A stretch of DNA of 64,000 nt from Cohnella lubricantis (lineage in GTDB: Bacteria > Bacillota > Bacilli > Paenibacillales > Paenibacillaceae), in contig NZ_JACJVN010000028.1 in NCBI RefSeq assembly GCF_014212015.1, positions 104,704-168,703 of the forward strand. The letters are read 5' to 3'. Position numbers and translations under genes: made by a program. The notes below the pieces were generated by a model. It did not search any database, had not been told where the DNA came from, and was given only the letters and a program-made list of their open reading frames with translations. Positions 28,633-36,496 of the stretch are shown piece after piece; position 1 is the first letter of the stretch, and each line of letters starts with the position of its first letter.

Positions 28633-28923
28633 TCAGTCGGCTTCCTGCGCAACCAATTCCTCGTACACCTTCATGACGCGTTCCCATTCCTCATCGTCTT
28701 CGATGTTGACGAGAACCTCGTCCTCTCCCTCTTCTTCGATGCGGAAGATGACGCCGTCGTCTTCAGGCTCGTTGCGGTCCAGCAGCACCGCATATGCCTT
28801 GTCTCCGGTCTCAAAAGTATACGCAAGCACCATTTCGTGTTCGTTGCCGTCTTCGTCGGTTACAACGAACACCATATCCTCGTGCTCATGGTCGCAATTC
28901 TCGTCATGAACATGATCGCTCAT
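28633..28923 (-). CDS. DUF1292 acidic protein (YrzB-like)
   Basis: 96 residues from ATG 28923, preceded by GGAGG; very acidic. The N-terminus HVHDENCDHEHED is His/Asp rich and could bind metal, followed by the DUF1292 core FVVTDEDGNEHEMVLAYTFE and YAVLLDRNEPEDDGVIFRIE. The Bacillus relative YrzB is a conserved small cytosolic protein of unknown function, usually near the Holliday resolvase gene yrrK and alaS; those genes are not here, so the context is not conserved. Confidence 0.82.
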   Translation of the reverse strand: MSDHVHDENCDHEHEDMVFVVTDEDGNEHEMVLAYTFETGDKAYAVLLDRNEPEDDGVIFRIEEEGEDEVLVNIEDDEEWERVMKVYEELVAQEAD

Positions 28924-29046
28924 GTGGAACCTCCGTTCGGTCGGGTAATTTGGGCTACTGTCGTATCGTACCATTTCGGCCTATGTCAGGTCAAACGAAA
29001 CGCCCCGCCCTAACAAGCAGGACGGAGCGCGCCTAATACGCTTCTA

Positions 29047-29622
29047 TTACTTGGAGATGACGGTCTTCTCGGAGACGACCTGCATCGGAGAATTGCCTGA
29101 CGGCTTCATCCAGAAGCGAATCGTATACTTCCCGCTGTATTTGAACTCATACGACTTCTCGATCGAAGTGAACCAGAAGTTATCCTTGTCCGTCGGGAAC
29201 CCGTTATCCTTGTTCGTTCGCCCATCGATATAAGTCTCGTCTCCATACGGGTCGGCGATCGTTACCTTGAAGCTCGTGATGCTCGTCTGCAAATTATCGA
29301 TCTGCGCGAACACCTTGAAGTTGCCCTTGCCCTTCGAGACCGAGCCGAACGGCGTGTTCCCGTCCATCAGGAACATATGTACGTTCGGTTTGGAGATCGT
29401 TGCCTTCTTCTCGTCGTCATCCCACGTCACGAACGCTTGCGCAATCTCGGCAACCTCTCTAGCGCCGATATAGGCCTTGCCGTCGATCAAGGCGCCGCCT
29501 TCGTTCAGCTCCTGTTTATTCCATACGATCTTGACCTTCTGCGAGACCGTATCTGCGAAAATAGCCGTGCCGCCAAGCAAGGTAAGCACTACAGTCAATA
29601 GCAGCAGTTTGCGGATTCTCAT
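29047..29622 (-). CDS. secreted protein with copper-amine-oxidase-N-like domain
   Basis: 191 residues with a clear signal peptide (MRIRKLLLLTVVLTLLGGTAIFA, cleavage near residue 23). Residues about 30-75 (VKIVWNKQELNEGGALIDGK, then YIGAREVAEIAQAFVTWDDD) match the stalk-type copper amine oxidase N-terminal-like domain that is abundant in Paenibacillus exoproteins and is thought to aid wall binding or scaffold enzymes. The C-terminal 110 residues form a beta-rich domain of unknown type. No catalytic motif is seen. It has its own ribosome site (CGGAGGG) and is flanked by unrelated small genes. Confidence 0.7.
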   Translation of the reverse strand: MRIRKLLLLTVVLTLLGGTAIFADTVSQKVKIVWNKQELNEGGALIDGKAYIGAREVAEIAQAFVTWDDDEKKATISKPNVHMFLMDGNTPFGSVSKGKGNFKVFAQIDNLQTSITSFKVTIADPYGDETYIDGRTNKDNGFPTDKDNFWFTSIEKSYEFKYSGKYTIRFWMKPSGNSPMQVVSEKTVISK

Positions 29623-29714
29623 CCGTCAATCCCTCCGTCGCTCACGTTTGATTCCAGGTTGGTACTTGGTTATACCAGCCTCGAAAAAAAAAGTTGCGGA
29701 CGGAGCCTAAATTT

Positions 29715-29936
29715 CTAGACAACTGCCTTGACAGCCGATCTCGGCAGCGTCAGCACGCAAGGAACGCCGTTGCCTGACGCGCCCGGCTCTGACATGCGCG
29801 CAAGATACTGAAGCCCTCGCGTACACGGCGTTGGACAGACTGCGCATACGTCCGAGAGGACGATCTTCATTTGCGGCTGGACGTCGCCGGACCCCTTCTT
29901 CTTAATAACCTTCGCTTTGCCCGCCTTGTTGTTCAT
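29715..29936 (-). CDS. small cysteine-containing hypothetical protein
   Basis: 73 residues, basic N-terminus (NNKAGKAKVIKKKGSGD) and a central CAVCPTPC motif that could bind a metal or take part in redox chemistry. No family is recognised. GAGGGAGC lies upstream of the ATG. It is separated from the secreted-protein gene by about 90 bp and lies on the same strand. Coding status is supported by the ribosome site and the organised cysteine motif only. Confidence 0.5.
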   Translation of the reverse strand: MNNKAGKAKVIKKKGSGDVQPQMKIVLSDVCAVCPTPCTRGLQYLARMSEPGASGNGVPCVLTLPRSAVKAVV

Positions 29937-30022
29937 CTTCCATGCTCCCTCACCGGAATGATCATCCCGATAAGATATGCGGGAGATCTGCGAGCGGTGA
30001 TATCCCCGGCGTCGAAAAAGGA

Positions 30023-30052
30023 TTGTCCCGGAACCATTCGATCCATTATGAT
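30023..30052 (+). promoter_or_regulatory. candidate promoter of the ytzI-like gene
   Basis: TTGTCC (30023-30028), 18-bp spacer, TATGAT (30047-30052), about 37 bp before the GTG start. Confidence 0.5.
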
Positions 30053-30088
30053 AGAAGGAACGTTCCGGCGAAAGGAAGAGATCTTCTC

Positions 30089-30190
30089 GTGGTTACGACT
30101 TACGTCATTGCAGGCATCATTGCGGTCTTGATTATCTTGCTTTGCATCTGGGTAACGAGCAAGGCCTATTCCCGCAAATGGGATGAATGA
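30089..30190 (+). CDS. YtzI-like single-TM microprotein
   Basis: 33 residues starting at GTG 30089 after AAAGGAAGAG: one membrane helix (TYVIAGIIAVLIILLCIWV) followed by a short basic tail SKAYSRKWDE. The layout and the KAYS tail resemble Bacillus YtzI, a tiny membrane protein of unknown function. It is followed immediately by a strong terminator, making a self-contained transcription unit with the promoter at 30023. Confidence 0.65.
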   Translation: MVTTYVIAGIIAVLIILLCIWVTSKAYSRKWDE

Positions 30191-30194
30191 ACGA

Positions 30195-30235
30195 AAAGCT
30201 CCGGTAGCGGACATGCCGCATCCGGAGCTTTCTTT
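30195..30235. terminator. strong stem-loop terminator
   Basis: AAAGCTCCGG (30195-30204) pairs with CCGGAGCTTT (30222-30231), with an inner TAGCGG/CCGCA stem, followed by CTTTAT. It ends the ytzI-like unit and faces the convergent gene at 30245. Confidence 0.8.
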
Positions 30236-30244
30236 ATGGCCGTC

Positions 30245-30538
30245 CTACCAGTTGTGCCGCTGTTGCAGCGAATAGACGTCAGACGTCACGCTGCGGGAAT
30301 CGTGCCCGTATACGCTGGCCGATACGTGCCGAGCTTGCGGCGCGCGGGGCTGAGCTCCGCAGCCGGTTACGGCCGTCGCTGCGACGGCGAGCAGCGCCGT
30401 GACGGCAATCGCCTTCAGACGCCTGTCGAGCTGCGGACGCTTGGCGAATTGCGGATGCTTGGCGGGTACGGGCGAATGGGATTCGTTGTTCATCTGCTGG
30501 CTCATTCCTTTGTTGGACAGCTGTTCCTGCCTTCCCAT
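30245..30538 (-). CDS. small putative lipoprotein
   Basis: 97 residues (or 82 from the internal ATG 30493). A basic region KRPQLDRRLK is followed by a hydrophobic stretch AIAVTALLAVAATAVTGC whose end VTGC resembles a lipobox, and a short hydrophilic tail. The n-region before the hydrophobic core is unusually long for a signal peptide, so a membrane-anchored protein is the alternative. No family recognised. It is in line with the small membrane gene at 30570. Confidence 0.5.
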   Translation of the reverse strand: MGRQEQLSNKGMSQQMNNESHSPVPAKHPQFAKRPQLDRRLKAIAVTALLAVAATAVTGCGAQPRAPQARHVSASVYGHDSRSVTSDVYSLQQRHNW

Positions 30539-30569
30539 TCTGTCCTTCGGACAGAGCCGTTATTCCGGC

Positions 30570-30752
30570 CTAGGGCTTGTCGTCCTCCTTGCTCTCATTA
30601 GCCTTCGCCCGCCAGACGAACCTCTTGTCGTGCTCCATCGTGTCCTTGCGCACCATCTGCGCCACCGCCGCCATTACGAAGCCGACTAGGCCGAACAAGC
30701 CGATCAGCCAAACGACCAGATACGTCATTTCGTTCGTTATGGACACACGCAC
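30570..30752 (-). CDS. small single-TM hypothetical protein
   Basis: Up to 60 residues; a GTG at 30746 with GGGAGG 5 nt upstream, or an ATG at 30728, are the alternatives to GTG 30752. One strong membrane helix (TYLVVWLIGLFGLVGFVMAA) and a charged tail with KANESKEDDKP. No known family. It lies directly upstream of the promoter of the first tRNA-Val gene but on the opposite strand. Confidence 0.5.
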   Translation of the reverse strand: MRVSITNEMTYLVVWLIGLFGLVGFVMAAVAQMVRKDTMEHDKRFVWRAKANESKEDDKP

Positions 30753-30873
30753 GCCTCCCGCTCGATTCCGTTGTTCATACTTACGTCCGAATCGCGCCGA
30801 ACATCACTCTTTTCCGAAGACGGAAGCTCAAAATTTGGCATGGATTGTGCAAAAAAGGTTGGCAGAAAACCGG

Positions 30874-30902
30874 TTGACTTCGCGCTCATCCCTTGGTATT
30901 AT
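30874..30902 (+). promoter_or_regulatory. promoter of first tRNA-Val
   Basis: TTGACT (30874-30879), 17-bp spacer, TATTAT (30897-30902), about 30 bp upstream of the tRNA. Confidence 0.7.
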
Positions 30903-30931
30903 TCTAAATGTCCTCGCAACGAGGCGGACAT

Positions 30932-31007
30932 GATCTGGTAGCTCAGCTGGGAGAGCACTACCTTGACAGGGTAGGGGTCACAGGTTCGATCCCTGTCCAG
31001 ATCACCA
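30932..31007 (+). tRNA. tRNA-Val (anticodon GAC), copy 1
   Basis: 76-nt cloverleaf: acceptor GATCTGG/CCAGATC, D-loop with AGCTCAGCTGGGAGAGC, anticodon arm CTACC-TTGACAG-GGTAG giving GAC, T arm with GGTTCGATCC, and encoded CCA. It has its own promoter and terminator and is identical to the copy at 31945. Confidence 0.97.
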
Positions 31008-31021
31008 TCATCGAACTTCGG

Positions 31022-31047
31022 AGAAGCCGACAAGGCTTCTTTTTTTG
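31022..31047 (+). terminator. terminator of first tRNA-Val
   Basis: AGAAGCC-GACAA-GGCTTCT followed by a run of T. Confidence 0.85.
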
Positions 31048-31140
31048 TTGTACCCGCCAAAAATCACCCCCTCCCTCCTCTTCGCACGTATACTTCTTCC
31101 TTTCATTACCTACAATGGAGTTTGAAGGAGGGAGACTAAC

Positions 31141-31878
31141 ATGACAGTAACGATCAACGTGTTCTTCAAGAGGCTGGCGATCGCCGCCTGCGCAGCAACG
31201 GCTATAACGGGCTTCGCAACTGGCGGTTCCGTATCCGCCGATGCCGCAGACAGCGCCGGAGCCGCCGCCTTGGAACATCCGCTGTACCATTCCGAAGAGC
31301 GGGGCCAATCCGTCCAGATCATGGCGGAGGAAGGCAAGAAAGGCAACGAGACGCTCTTGACGCTGCTGAAGATTGACGCCGATACGCTGCATAAGGAGCT
31401 TCAAGCAGGCAAATCGCTGGCTGAGATCGCTAAGGAGAAGGGCGTTGACAGACAGAAGGTCATCGACCTCCTCGTCGCGCAGCAGCAAGCTCGTCTAGCC
31501 GAAGCGGTCAAGTCCGGCAAACTCACGCAGGAGCAAGCGGCCAAATGGAGCGAAGGCATTCAGGAGCGCACCGAGAAATTCGTCGATCGGAAAGGTCCGC
31601 TGATGAGGCAGCGTCACGGTCATATGGGACATGCCGGCAAATCGCGGTTGGACGACACCGCCCAGGTGCTTGGGATGACATCTAAACAGTTGCTCGATGA
31701 ATTAAAGAAGGGCAAATCGATCGCCCAAGTCGGCAAGGAGAAAGGCATCTCGGAGGAAGCGCTCGTCTCGCGCCTGCTCGAGAAAGAGAAGACCCGCATC
31801 AAGGATCGAATTCATCGCACCTGGGATAAGGCCAATCAAGTCAAGCAGGAAGAAGCTTCGCCAAAGAGCACGGATTAA
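31141..31878 (+). CDS. secreted protein with duplicated helical motif
   Basis: 245 residues with a signal peptide (core LAIAACAATAITGFA, cleavage near the ASA-like site at residue 33). The mature part holds two copies of a ~38-residue unit of the form DTLHKELQAGKSLAEIAKEKGV...IDLLV (about 80-117) and KQLLDELKKGKSIAQVGKEKGI...VSRLL (about 180-217), each looking like a small helix-turn-helix fold found in many exoproteins of this group. Between them lies a Lys/Arg/Gln-rich helix and a His-rich RQRHGHMGHAG. The function is unknown. It has a strong AAGGAGGGAG site and lies between two identical tRNA genes. Confidence 0.75.
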   Translation: MTVTINVFFKRLAIAACAATAITGFATGGSVSADAADSAGAAALEHPLYHSEERGQSVQIMAEEGKKGNETLLTLLKIDADTLHKELQAGKSLAEIAKEKGVDRQKVIDLLVAQQQARLAEAVKSGKLTQEQAAKWSEGIQERTEKFVDRKGPLMRQRHGHMGHAGKSRLDDTAQVLGMTSKQLLDELKKGKSIAQVGKEKGISEEALVSRLLEKEKTRIKDRIHRTWDKANQVKQEEASPKSTD

Positions 31879-31895
31879 AAAAATAGAGAAAACCC

Positions 31896-31924
31896 TTTAC
31901 ATCGCCCGGACATGCCGCTATAAT
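31896..31924 (+). promoter_or_regulatory. promoter of second tRNA-Val
   Basis: TTTACA (31896-31901), 17-bp spacer, perfect TATAAT (31919-31924), about 20 bp before the tRNA. Confidence 0.75.
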
Positions 31925-31944
31925 AGATCAAGTCGATACAACTT

Positions 31945-32020
31945 GATCTGGTAGCTCAGCTGGGAGAGCACTACCTTGACAGGGTAGGGGTCACAGGTTC
32001 GATCCCTGTCCAGATCACCA
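31945..32020 (+). tRNA. tRNA-Val (anticodon GAC), copy 2
   Basis: Identical over all 76 nt to the copy at 30932, including the encoded CCA; own promoter upstream and terminator downstream. Confidence 0.97.
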
Positions 32021-32033
32021 TATACAATCGATG

Positions 32034-32063
32034 AAGCCCCGCCGGCAACGGCGGGGCTTTTTG
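32034..32063 (+). terminator. terminator of second tRNA-Val
   Basis: AAGCCCCGCCG-GCAA-CGGCGGGGCTT followed by TTT, a perfect 11-bp stem with a stable GCAA tetraloop. Confidence 0.9.
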
Positions 32064-32180
32064 TTATTCGAATCAACGATTGGAAGCGTACGGACATATA
32101 TGCAACAATTGTGAATCCGGCTGCGTCTTGAAGTTGACCTCAATCGGTCAGTCCATCTCATATGAATTAGGAGGAAAGTT

Positions 32181-33239
32181 ATGAAGCTGAGAAAATCGTC
32201 CAAATCGATGGCTGCCCTGATCATTGCCGTCTCCTCAATGCTCGCCGCCAGCGGATCGGTGTCCGCCTTCAGCGACATCGCGAACGATCCCGGCGAGCAG
32301 CGAATCTTGGATCTGCAGAAGCGCGGCATCGTTCAAGGCATCGGCGGCGATCTGTTCAAGCCTGCCGGCAAAGTGAACGGAGCGGCAGCTGTCACGCTGA
32401 TCGTCAGGGGGCTCGGCCTCAACATTGACAATATCCGCTTCATTAAAGAGCCTGAAGCGAGCGACTATTTCACGAAGGTCAAGAATGACGCGCCTTACGC
32501 GCAGACCTTCATCATCGCGAGGATGAACGGCCTCGATCTGCCCCGCGACATTCATCCGTCGGCCCATGTGACGCGGGAGCAATTCGCCAATTGGCTGTTC
32601 CAAGGCATCTTGACGAAGGGGGATTATGCGTTCACGGAGCAGTTCCTCCTGATCAGCGATGCCGATAGCGTCACCGACGGTTATATGAACAGCATCCAGA
32701 AGCTGCTCATCTCGAAGATCGCGGAGCTGGACGGCAAGGGCAACTTCCGTCCGAGTGACGTCATCACCCGCAGCGAAGCGGCGGTTATGCTCGACAAGGC
32801 GATCGAGTTCGTCGAGAAGACGAAGCCGATCCCCGAGCTGCCGGCCGAATCGCCGCTTAGCGACCTCAAGCTGACTAGCGCTCCTTATGCGGAAGGGGTC
32901 GCGAAGGCTTCCCTAACGGCTACCGCGCCGCATCCGGGCTACGGGCTCGAGGTGTCGAGCATCGTATTCGAAGGCCAGCAGGCGACGGTGAACTACCGTA
33001 TCCGCTTGCCGGACCCGGCAGCGCTCTATCCTCAGGTCATCACGACCGTCACCGCGGAAGCCTACATCCCTGCCGGCTTCACGCCGGTTCTGGGGACGCT
33101 TGAAGGCATGAGCAGCCCGCCGGCGGCTAGCGACAGCGCCCCTAACGGCAGCGAGGCTGGCGAACCCGCGGATGGCGCGGCCGGCAACAGCGGTTCTGCG
33201 ACCGAATCCGCGAGCAGCGGCTCAGCTCCCCTCAACTAA
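32181..33239 (+). CDS. SLH-domain secreted protein
   Basis: 352 residues: signal peptide (KSMAALIIAVSSMLAASGSV, cleavage near AFSD at residue 29), then two to three S-layer homology motifs (FSDIANDPGEQRILDLQKRG, then FKPAGKVNGAAAVTLIVRGL; later NFRPSDVITRSEAAVMLDKA) that would anchor it to pyruvylated wall polymer. Residues about 240-310 form a beta domain ending YIPAGFTPV, and the tail is Ser/Gly/Ala-rich and disordered. No catalytic motif. ATG preceded by AGGAGGAAAG. Its stop overlaps by 8 bp the end of the convergent radical-SAM gene. Confidence 0.82.
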   Translation: MKLRKSSKSMAALIIAVSSMLAASGSVSAFSDIANDPGEQRILDLQKRGIVQGIGGDLFKPAGKVNGAAAVTLIVRGLGLNIDNIRFIKEPEASDYFTKVKNDAPYAQTFIIARMNGLDLPRDIHPSAHVTREQFANWLFQGILTKGDYAFTEQFLLISDADSVTDGYMNSIQKLLISKIAELDGKGNFRPSDVITRSEAAVMLDKAIEFVEKTKPIPELPAESPLSDLKLTSAPYAEGVAKASLTATAPHPGYGLEVSSIVFEGQQATVNYRIRLPDPAALYPQVITTVTAEAYIPAGFTPVLGTLEGMSSPPAASDSAPNGSEAGEPADGAAGNSGSATESASSGSAPLN

Positions 33240-34083
33240 GCGCCGGCGGCGCGAAGCCTTCGGCGCTGACGACGACCGCCTCCGGCGGCATTCGCTTGCG
33301 CAGCGCTTCCGCAAGCTCGTCCATCCGCTGCGGCGTGTACCACTCGCTCCAGCCATGCCGCGCGTACGTCTCGCGCATGCCGAGGCGTTCGCTGCGGCGG
33401 CCGCTGCTGCCGTCACCGCGGAAGTAGTCGTCGAGCACGACGCGAGGCGCGCTCGACGCCAGCTGCTCCGCGAACGCGGGCGTATGCGGCAGCAGCGGCG
33501 AGACGGCAGCCTGCACGGCGACGCCCGCTTCCGCGAGCTCGCGAAGCGCCCGCAGACGCGCCGCCAGCGGCGGGGCCGTCGGTGTCAACGCGCGGCGGAC
33601 GTCGTCGCGGTCCGTCTCGACCGTCATGCTGACGCGCACGTGCCCGCCGAGACGCTGCAGCACATCGATGTCGCGCGTGACGAGCGGCCCGCGCGTCTGC
33701 AGCAGCACGAAGTCCGGCGGCGCTTCCGCCTCGGCCATCGCTTCGAGCAATCCGCGCGTAAGCCGCAGCTTCGCTTCCAGCGGCTGATAAGGGTCTGTCG
33801 CCGACGAGAAGAACACGGCGACGGGCCCTTTGGCTTTGGCCCGCGCCAGCTCCCGCTTCAGCGAGGCGGGGTCGCCCCGCTTGCCCTCCGCCCACTCTCC
33901 CCATGGCTCGGGCCGGAACAGCGCCACCGGCAGCCTGCGGACGTAGCAGTACGAGCACCCATACGCGCAGCCGACGTATGGGTTAAGCGTATGCGTATAG
34001 CCGTTCAAATAGCCGGTGGCCGGCGTCAGCCAGCGGACGGGACGCATTCCGGACGACGACGAGGACGAAGAAGCGACGCTCAC
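33232..34083 (-). CDS. radical SAM protein, SplB/COG1533-like
   Basis: 283 residues from GTG 34083. The radical SAM cluster motif is [14 protein letters not shown] (Cys-x3-Cys-x2-Cys), followed by [20 protein letters not shown] and [16 protein letters not shown], the pattern of the Rv2578c/SplB-related family whose best-known member repairs spore photoproduct; this subgroup has no assigned substrate. The start codon overlaps the ung stop (GTGA), so the two DNA-repair-type genes are translationally coupled. A longer start at 34158 would overlap ung by 79 bp and is less likely. An unusual Ser-rich stretch SSSSSSS lies near the N-terminus. Confidence 0.8.
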   Translation of the reverse strand: MSVASSSSSSSGMRPVRWLTPATGYLNGYTHTLNPYVGCAYGCSYCYVRRLPVALFRPEPWGEWAEGKRGDPASLKRELARAKAKGPVAVFFSSATDPYQPLEAKLRLTRGLLEAMAEAEAPPDFVLLQTRGPLVTRDIDVLQRLGGHVRVSMTVETDRDDVRRALTPTAPPLAARLRALRELAEAGVAVQAAVSPLLPHTPAFAEQLASSAPRVVLDDYFRGDGSSGRRSERLGMRETYARHGWSEWYTPQRMDELAEALRKRMPPEAVVVSAEGFAPPALS

Positions 34084-34814
34084 GCCAGCCCCCTCCCGCT
34101 CTTCCGTCCGTCGGCCGCCTCCACCGTTGCTCGTTCTTCCAGCTCCGGGACTGGCCAATCGATCTCCGCCAGCCCATTCGCCTTCAGGAAAGCATTCGCC
34201 CGAGAGAACGGCTTCGAGCCGAAGAAGCCGTTGCGCGCCGACAGCGGGCTCGGGTGCGCCGACTCGATGACCAGATGACGCTCGCGGTCAATGAACGCCG
34301 CCTTCTCTTGCGCATTGCGCCCCCATAGAATGAACGCCAGCGGCCGCTCCCGCTCATTCAGCGCCGCAATGACCGCGGTCGTGAACGTCTCCCATCCGAG
34401 CTTCCGATGCGAATTCGGCTCTCCCTCCCGAACGGTCAGGACGGCATTCAGCAGCAGCACCCCTTGGCGCGCCCAATGCTCCAGGAAGCCGTGGCTTGGA
34501 ACCGCGCAGCCTAGATCATCCCGCAGTTCCTTATAAATATTCTGAAGCGAAGGCGGCGTTCGCACGCCCGGCAGCACGGAGAAGCTCAGCCCATGCGCCT
34601 GCCCCGCTCCGTGATAGGGATCCTGCCCGAGAATGACGACCTTCGCGTCCTCATAGGAGGTGAGGTGCAGCGCTTGGAAAATGTGATGCCTATCCGGGTA
34701 CACCGTTCGATCCCGGTACTCCTCCTCCAGCTGCATTCGCAGCTTCTGGCAATAGGGCTTATCCAGCTCCGGCTGCAGCAGCGGCCCCCACTCGTTGTCA
34801 AATACGACAGCCAT
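34080..34814 (-). CDS. ung: uracil-DNA glycosylase, family 1
   Basis: Removes uracil from DNA in base-excision repair. 244 residues. Catalytic water-activating loop [18 protein letters not shown] with its aspartate, and the minor-groove intercalation loop [13 protein letters not shown], are intact; [11 protein letters not shown] is the usual third motif. The ATG has GATGGAGGT about 10 nt upstream. The C-terminus is slightly extended ([19 protein letters not shown]) and its stop overlaps the start of the radical SAM gene. Identification is secure. Confidence 0.96.
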   Translation of the reverse strand: MAVVFDNEWGPLLQPELDKPYCQKLRMQLEEEYRDRTVYPDRHHIFQALHLTSYEDAKVVILGQDPYHGAGQAHGLSFSVLPGVRTPPSLQNIYKELRDDLGCAVPSHGFLEHWARQGVLLLNAVLTVREGEPNSHRKLGWETFTTAVIAALNERERPLAFILWGRNAQEKAAFIDRERHLVIESAHPSPLSARNGFFGSKPFSRANAFLKANGLAEIDWPVPELEERATVEAADGRKSGRGLA

Positions 34815-34920
34815 ATCACGATAACCTCCATCATCTATAATAAAGGAATACGTTGTTCCATCTCGAATCCATTATATCAATCCAGCACTGCCTTATCCTA
34901 GCGATACAAGGAGGAACCCT

Positions 34921-35757
34921 ATGCCATCCGTCTATTGGTACAATGGCGAGTTCATCGCCAAAGAGGATGTTCGAATCTCTCCCGACGACCGCGGTTATTA
35001 TTTCGGCGACGGCCTCTACGAAGTGTTCCGTGTCTACGCAGGACGAATATATGAAGCCGAGGCCCACTTCGAGCGGCTCGTCCGGACAGCGGACGGCCTG
35101 CGCATCGCGCTGCCTTATACCATCGAAGCCATACAACAGCTGCTTGAGGAGTTGATCGGGCGCAACGGGTTGCAGGAGGGCACCGTCTACTTGCAGTTCA
35201 CCCGCGGAGCAGCCCCTCGCAGCCATCCGTTCCCGCAAGGCGCCGCTCCCGTGACGATGGCCTATTGCACCGAATTGCCGCGGCCGCTCGCCGCGATGGA
35301 GAGAGGCATCGCCGCCGTCACCGTCCCCGATATCCGCTGGCTGCGCTGCGACTTCAAGACGCTGAATCTGCTGCCGAACACGCTCGCCAAGCAGCAGGCG
35401 CTAGATGCCGGCGGCGATGATGCGATTCTGCACCGCAGCGGAACCGTGACCGAATGCAGCGCCTCCAACATCATGATCGTCCGCGGCGGTACGATCCTAA
35501 CGCACCCGGCAGACAACCTCATCCTGCACGGCGTGACGCGAGGCGTTGTGCTTCGGCTCGCGCGCGAAGCCGCTATTCCTGTGGAGGAACGCCCATTCAC
35601 GGTCGACGAGCTGCTCGGCGCCGACGAGGCGTTCATCACCGGCACGACGGTCGAAGTGACGCCAGTCGTTCGCGTTGACGGGCACGCCATCGCGGCGGGC
35701 GACGCCGGGCCGGTCACCCGCCGCCTTCAGGAAGCCTTCGCGGCAACGATCCGCTGA
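34921..35757 (+). CDS. dat: D-amino acid aminotransferase
   Basis: Fold-type IV PLP enzyme interconverting D-alanine and D-glutamate for peptidoglycan. 278 residues. Family marks: WYNGEFIAKEDVRISPDDRG, DGLYEVFRVYAG, the PLP lysine in RCDFKTLNLLPNTLAKQ, SASNIMIV-type phosphate loop (ECSASNIMIV) and the closing VEVTPVVRVDG. Branched-chain aminotransferases share the fold but differ in the N-terminal segment, so Dat is preferred. The ATG has AAGGAGGAAC upstream. A strong terminator follows at 35764. Confidence 0.92.
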   Translation: MPSVYWYNGEFIAKEDVRISPDDRGYYFGDGLYEVFRVYAGRIYEAEAHFERLVRTADGLRIALPYTIEAIQQLLEELIGRNGLQEGTVYLQFTRGAAPRSHPFPQGAAPVTMAYCTELPRPLAAMERGIAAVTVPDIRWLRCDFKTLNLLPNTLAKQQALDAGGDDAILHRSGTVTECSASNIMIVRGGTILTHPADNLILHGVTRGVVLRLAREAAIPVEERPFTVDELLGADEAFITGTTVEVTPVVRVDGHAIAAGDAGPVTRRLQEAFAATIR

Positions 35758-35763
35758 ATAACC

Positions 35764-35820
35764 AAGGGCCGTGAAGCGGCATCACGCGCATGTTCGCGTC
35801 CGCCCTTCACGGCCCTTTTT
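35764..35820 (+). terminator. terminator of dat
   Basis: AAGGGCCGTGAAG (35764-35776) pairs with CTTCACGGCCCTT (35805-35817), followed by T residues; 13-bp perfect stem. Confidence 0.88.
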
Positions 35821-35838
35821 CCCCCAACCTAATATCCT

Positions 35839-36018
35839 CTACTCGTCGTCGTCCCATTCAATGCTGAAGATCACGTAACGATTGAGCCGCTCCTTCTCCA
35901 CTTCCGGCTTCTCGACGACTCGATATTCCTGTGTCATCGAATCTTCGACCACGTAATACGACTGCCTATTGTCTCTGTACAGTCTCTTGGCCAAGTCGAT
36001 CGCGTACTGTCTGGTCAT
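35839..36018 (-). CDS. small hypothetical protein
   Basis: 59 residues from ATG 36018 (GGGGGAGAAG upstream): helical N-terminus TRQYAIDLAKRLYRDNRQSY followed by beta-type VEDSMTQEYRVVEK and a C-terminal NRYVIFSIEWDDDE. It looks like a compact soluble microprotein. No family recognised. A second small gene ends 35 bp upstream on the same strand, suggesting a two-gene unit. Confidence 0.55.
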   Translation of the reverse strand: MTRQYAIDLAKRLYRDNRQSYYVVEDSMTQEYRVVEKPEVEKERLNRYVIFSIEWDDDE

Positions 36019-36053
36019 TCTTGCTTCTCCCCCAACTTGCCATATGATGCTGC

Positions 36054-36251
36054 TCAGCCCAAGAATCGAGCCGCCTCCATCTCCACTTCCTCGATCGTAA
36101 CGTCCCGGATCTGCTTGTCTTTGGTATATTTCCAGATCTCGTAATACTCTCTCTTCATATATACGTACATTTGGAATTGGCCCATGCTGAACATGACTCT
36201 GTAGCCGATAATCTTCTTGCTTGGTACACCTATTATTCTCACACCTTTCAT
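36054..36251 (-). CDS. small hypothetical protein
   Basis: 65 residues, basic and aromatic-rich (MFSMGQFQMYVYMKREYYEI), beta then alpha in character. The ATG has only a weak ribosome site (GAACCCTATCG precedes it); an internal GTG at 36230 is the alternative. Its base composition is visibly more AT-rich than its neighbours, and no family is recognised. It probably shares a transcript with the 35839 gene. Confidence 0.45.
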   Translation of the reverse strand: MKGVRIIGVPSKKIIGYRVMFSMGQFQMYVYMKREYYEIWKYTKDKQIRDVTIEEVEMEAARFLG

Positions 36252-36430
36252 CGATAGGGTTCAAAGAATGCAAGGCCAAGCTGTCTTATTGCCTTCAAGT
36301 CACACTCCCTAATATTACTCACAGTATAAATAGGATCAGGGCTGTATGGCAACAAGATTCTCTCGTAAGAAGACGATCGGACAATCGTCGCAAGAGGGAT
36401 TGAATATCCCCGTGCGGAATTAACTCCTAT

Positions 36431-36477
36431 AAAATAAAAAAATCGCACCCGTCTTCTGCAGTTCAGAAACGGTACGA
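36431..36477 (-). terminator. terminator of the tRNA cluster
   Basis: On the minus strand an imperfect long stem (TCGTACCGT..TTCTG against CAGAA..ACGGGTGCGA) is followed by a 12-nt T-rich run. The 245-bp gap 36252-36496 holds nothing else that is supported. Confidence 0.75.
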
Positions 36478-36496
36478 AGTTCAGGAGAAGCTTATA

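Noticed and set aside
30932-32020. The paired tRNA-Val genes as attachment sites of an integrated element
   Set aside because: No integrase, excisionase or phage-like gene lies between them, and both tRNAs have complete independent promoters and terminators.
36300-36315. The 16-mer TCACACTCCCTAATAT occurring near 36299 and again near 61224
   Set aside because: One shared 16-mer in 64 kb searched on both strands is near chance expectation, and the flanks do not match.
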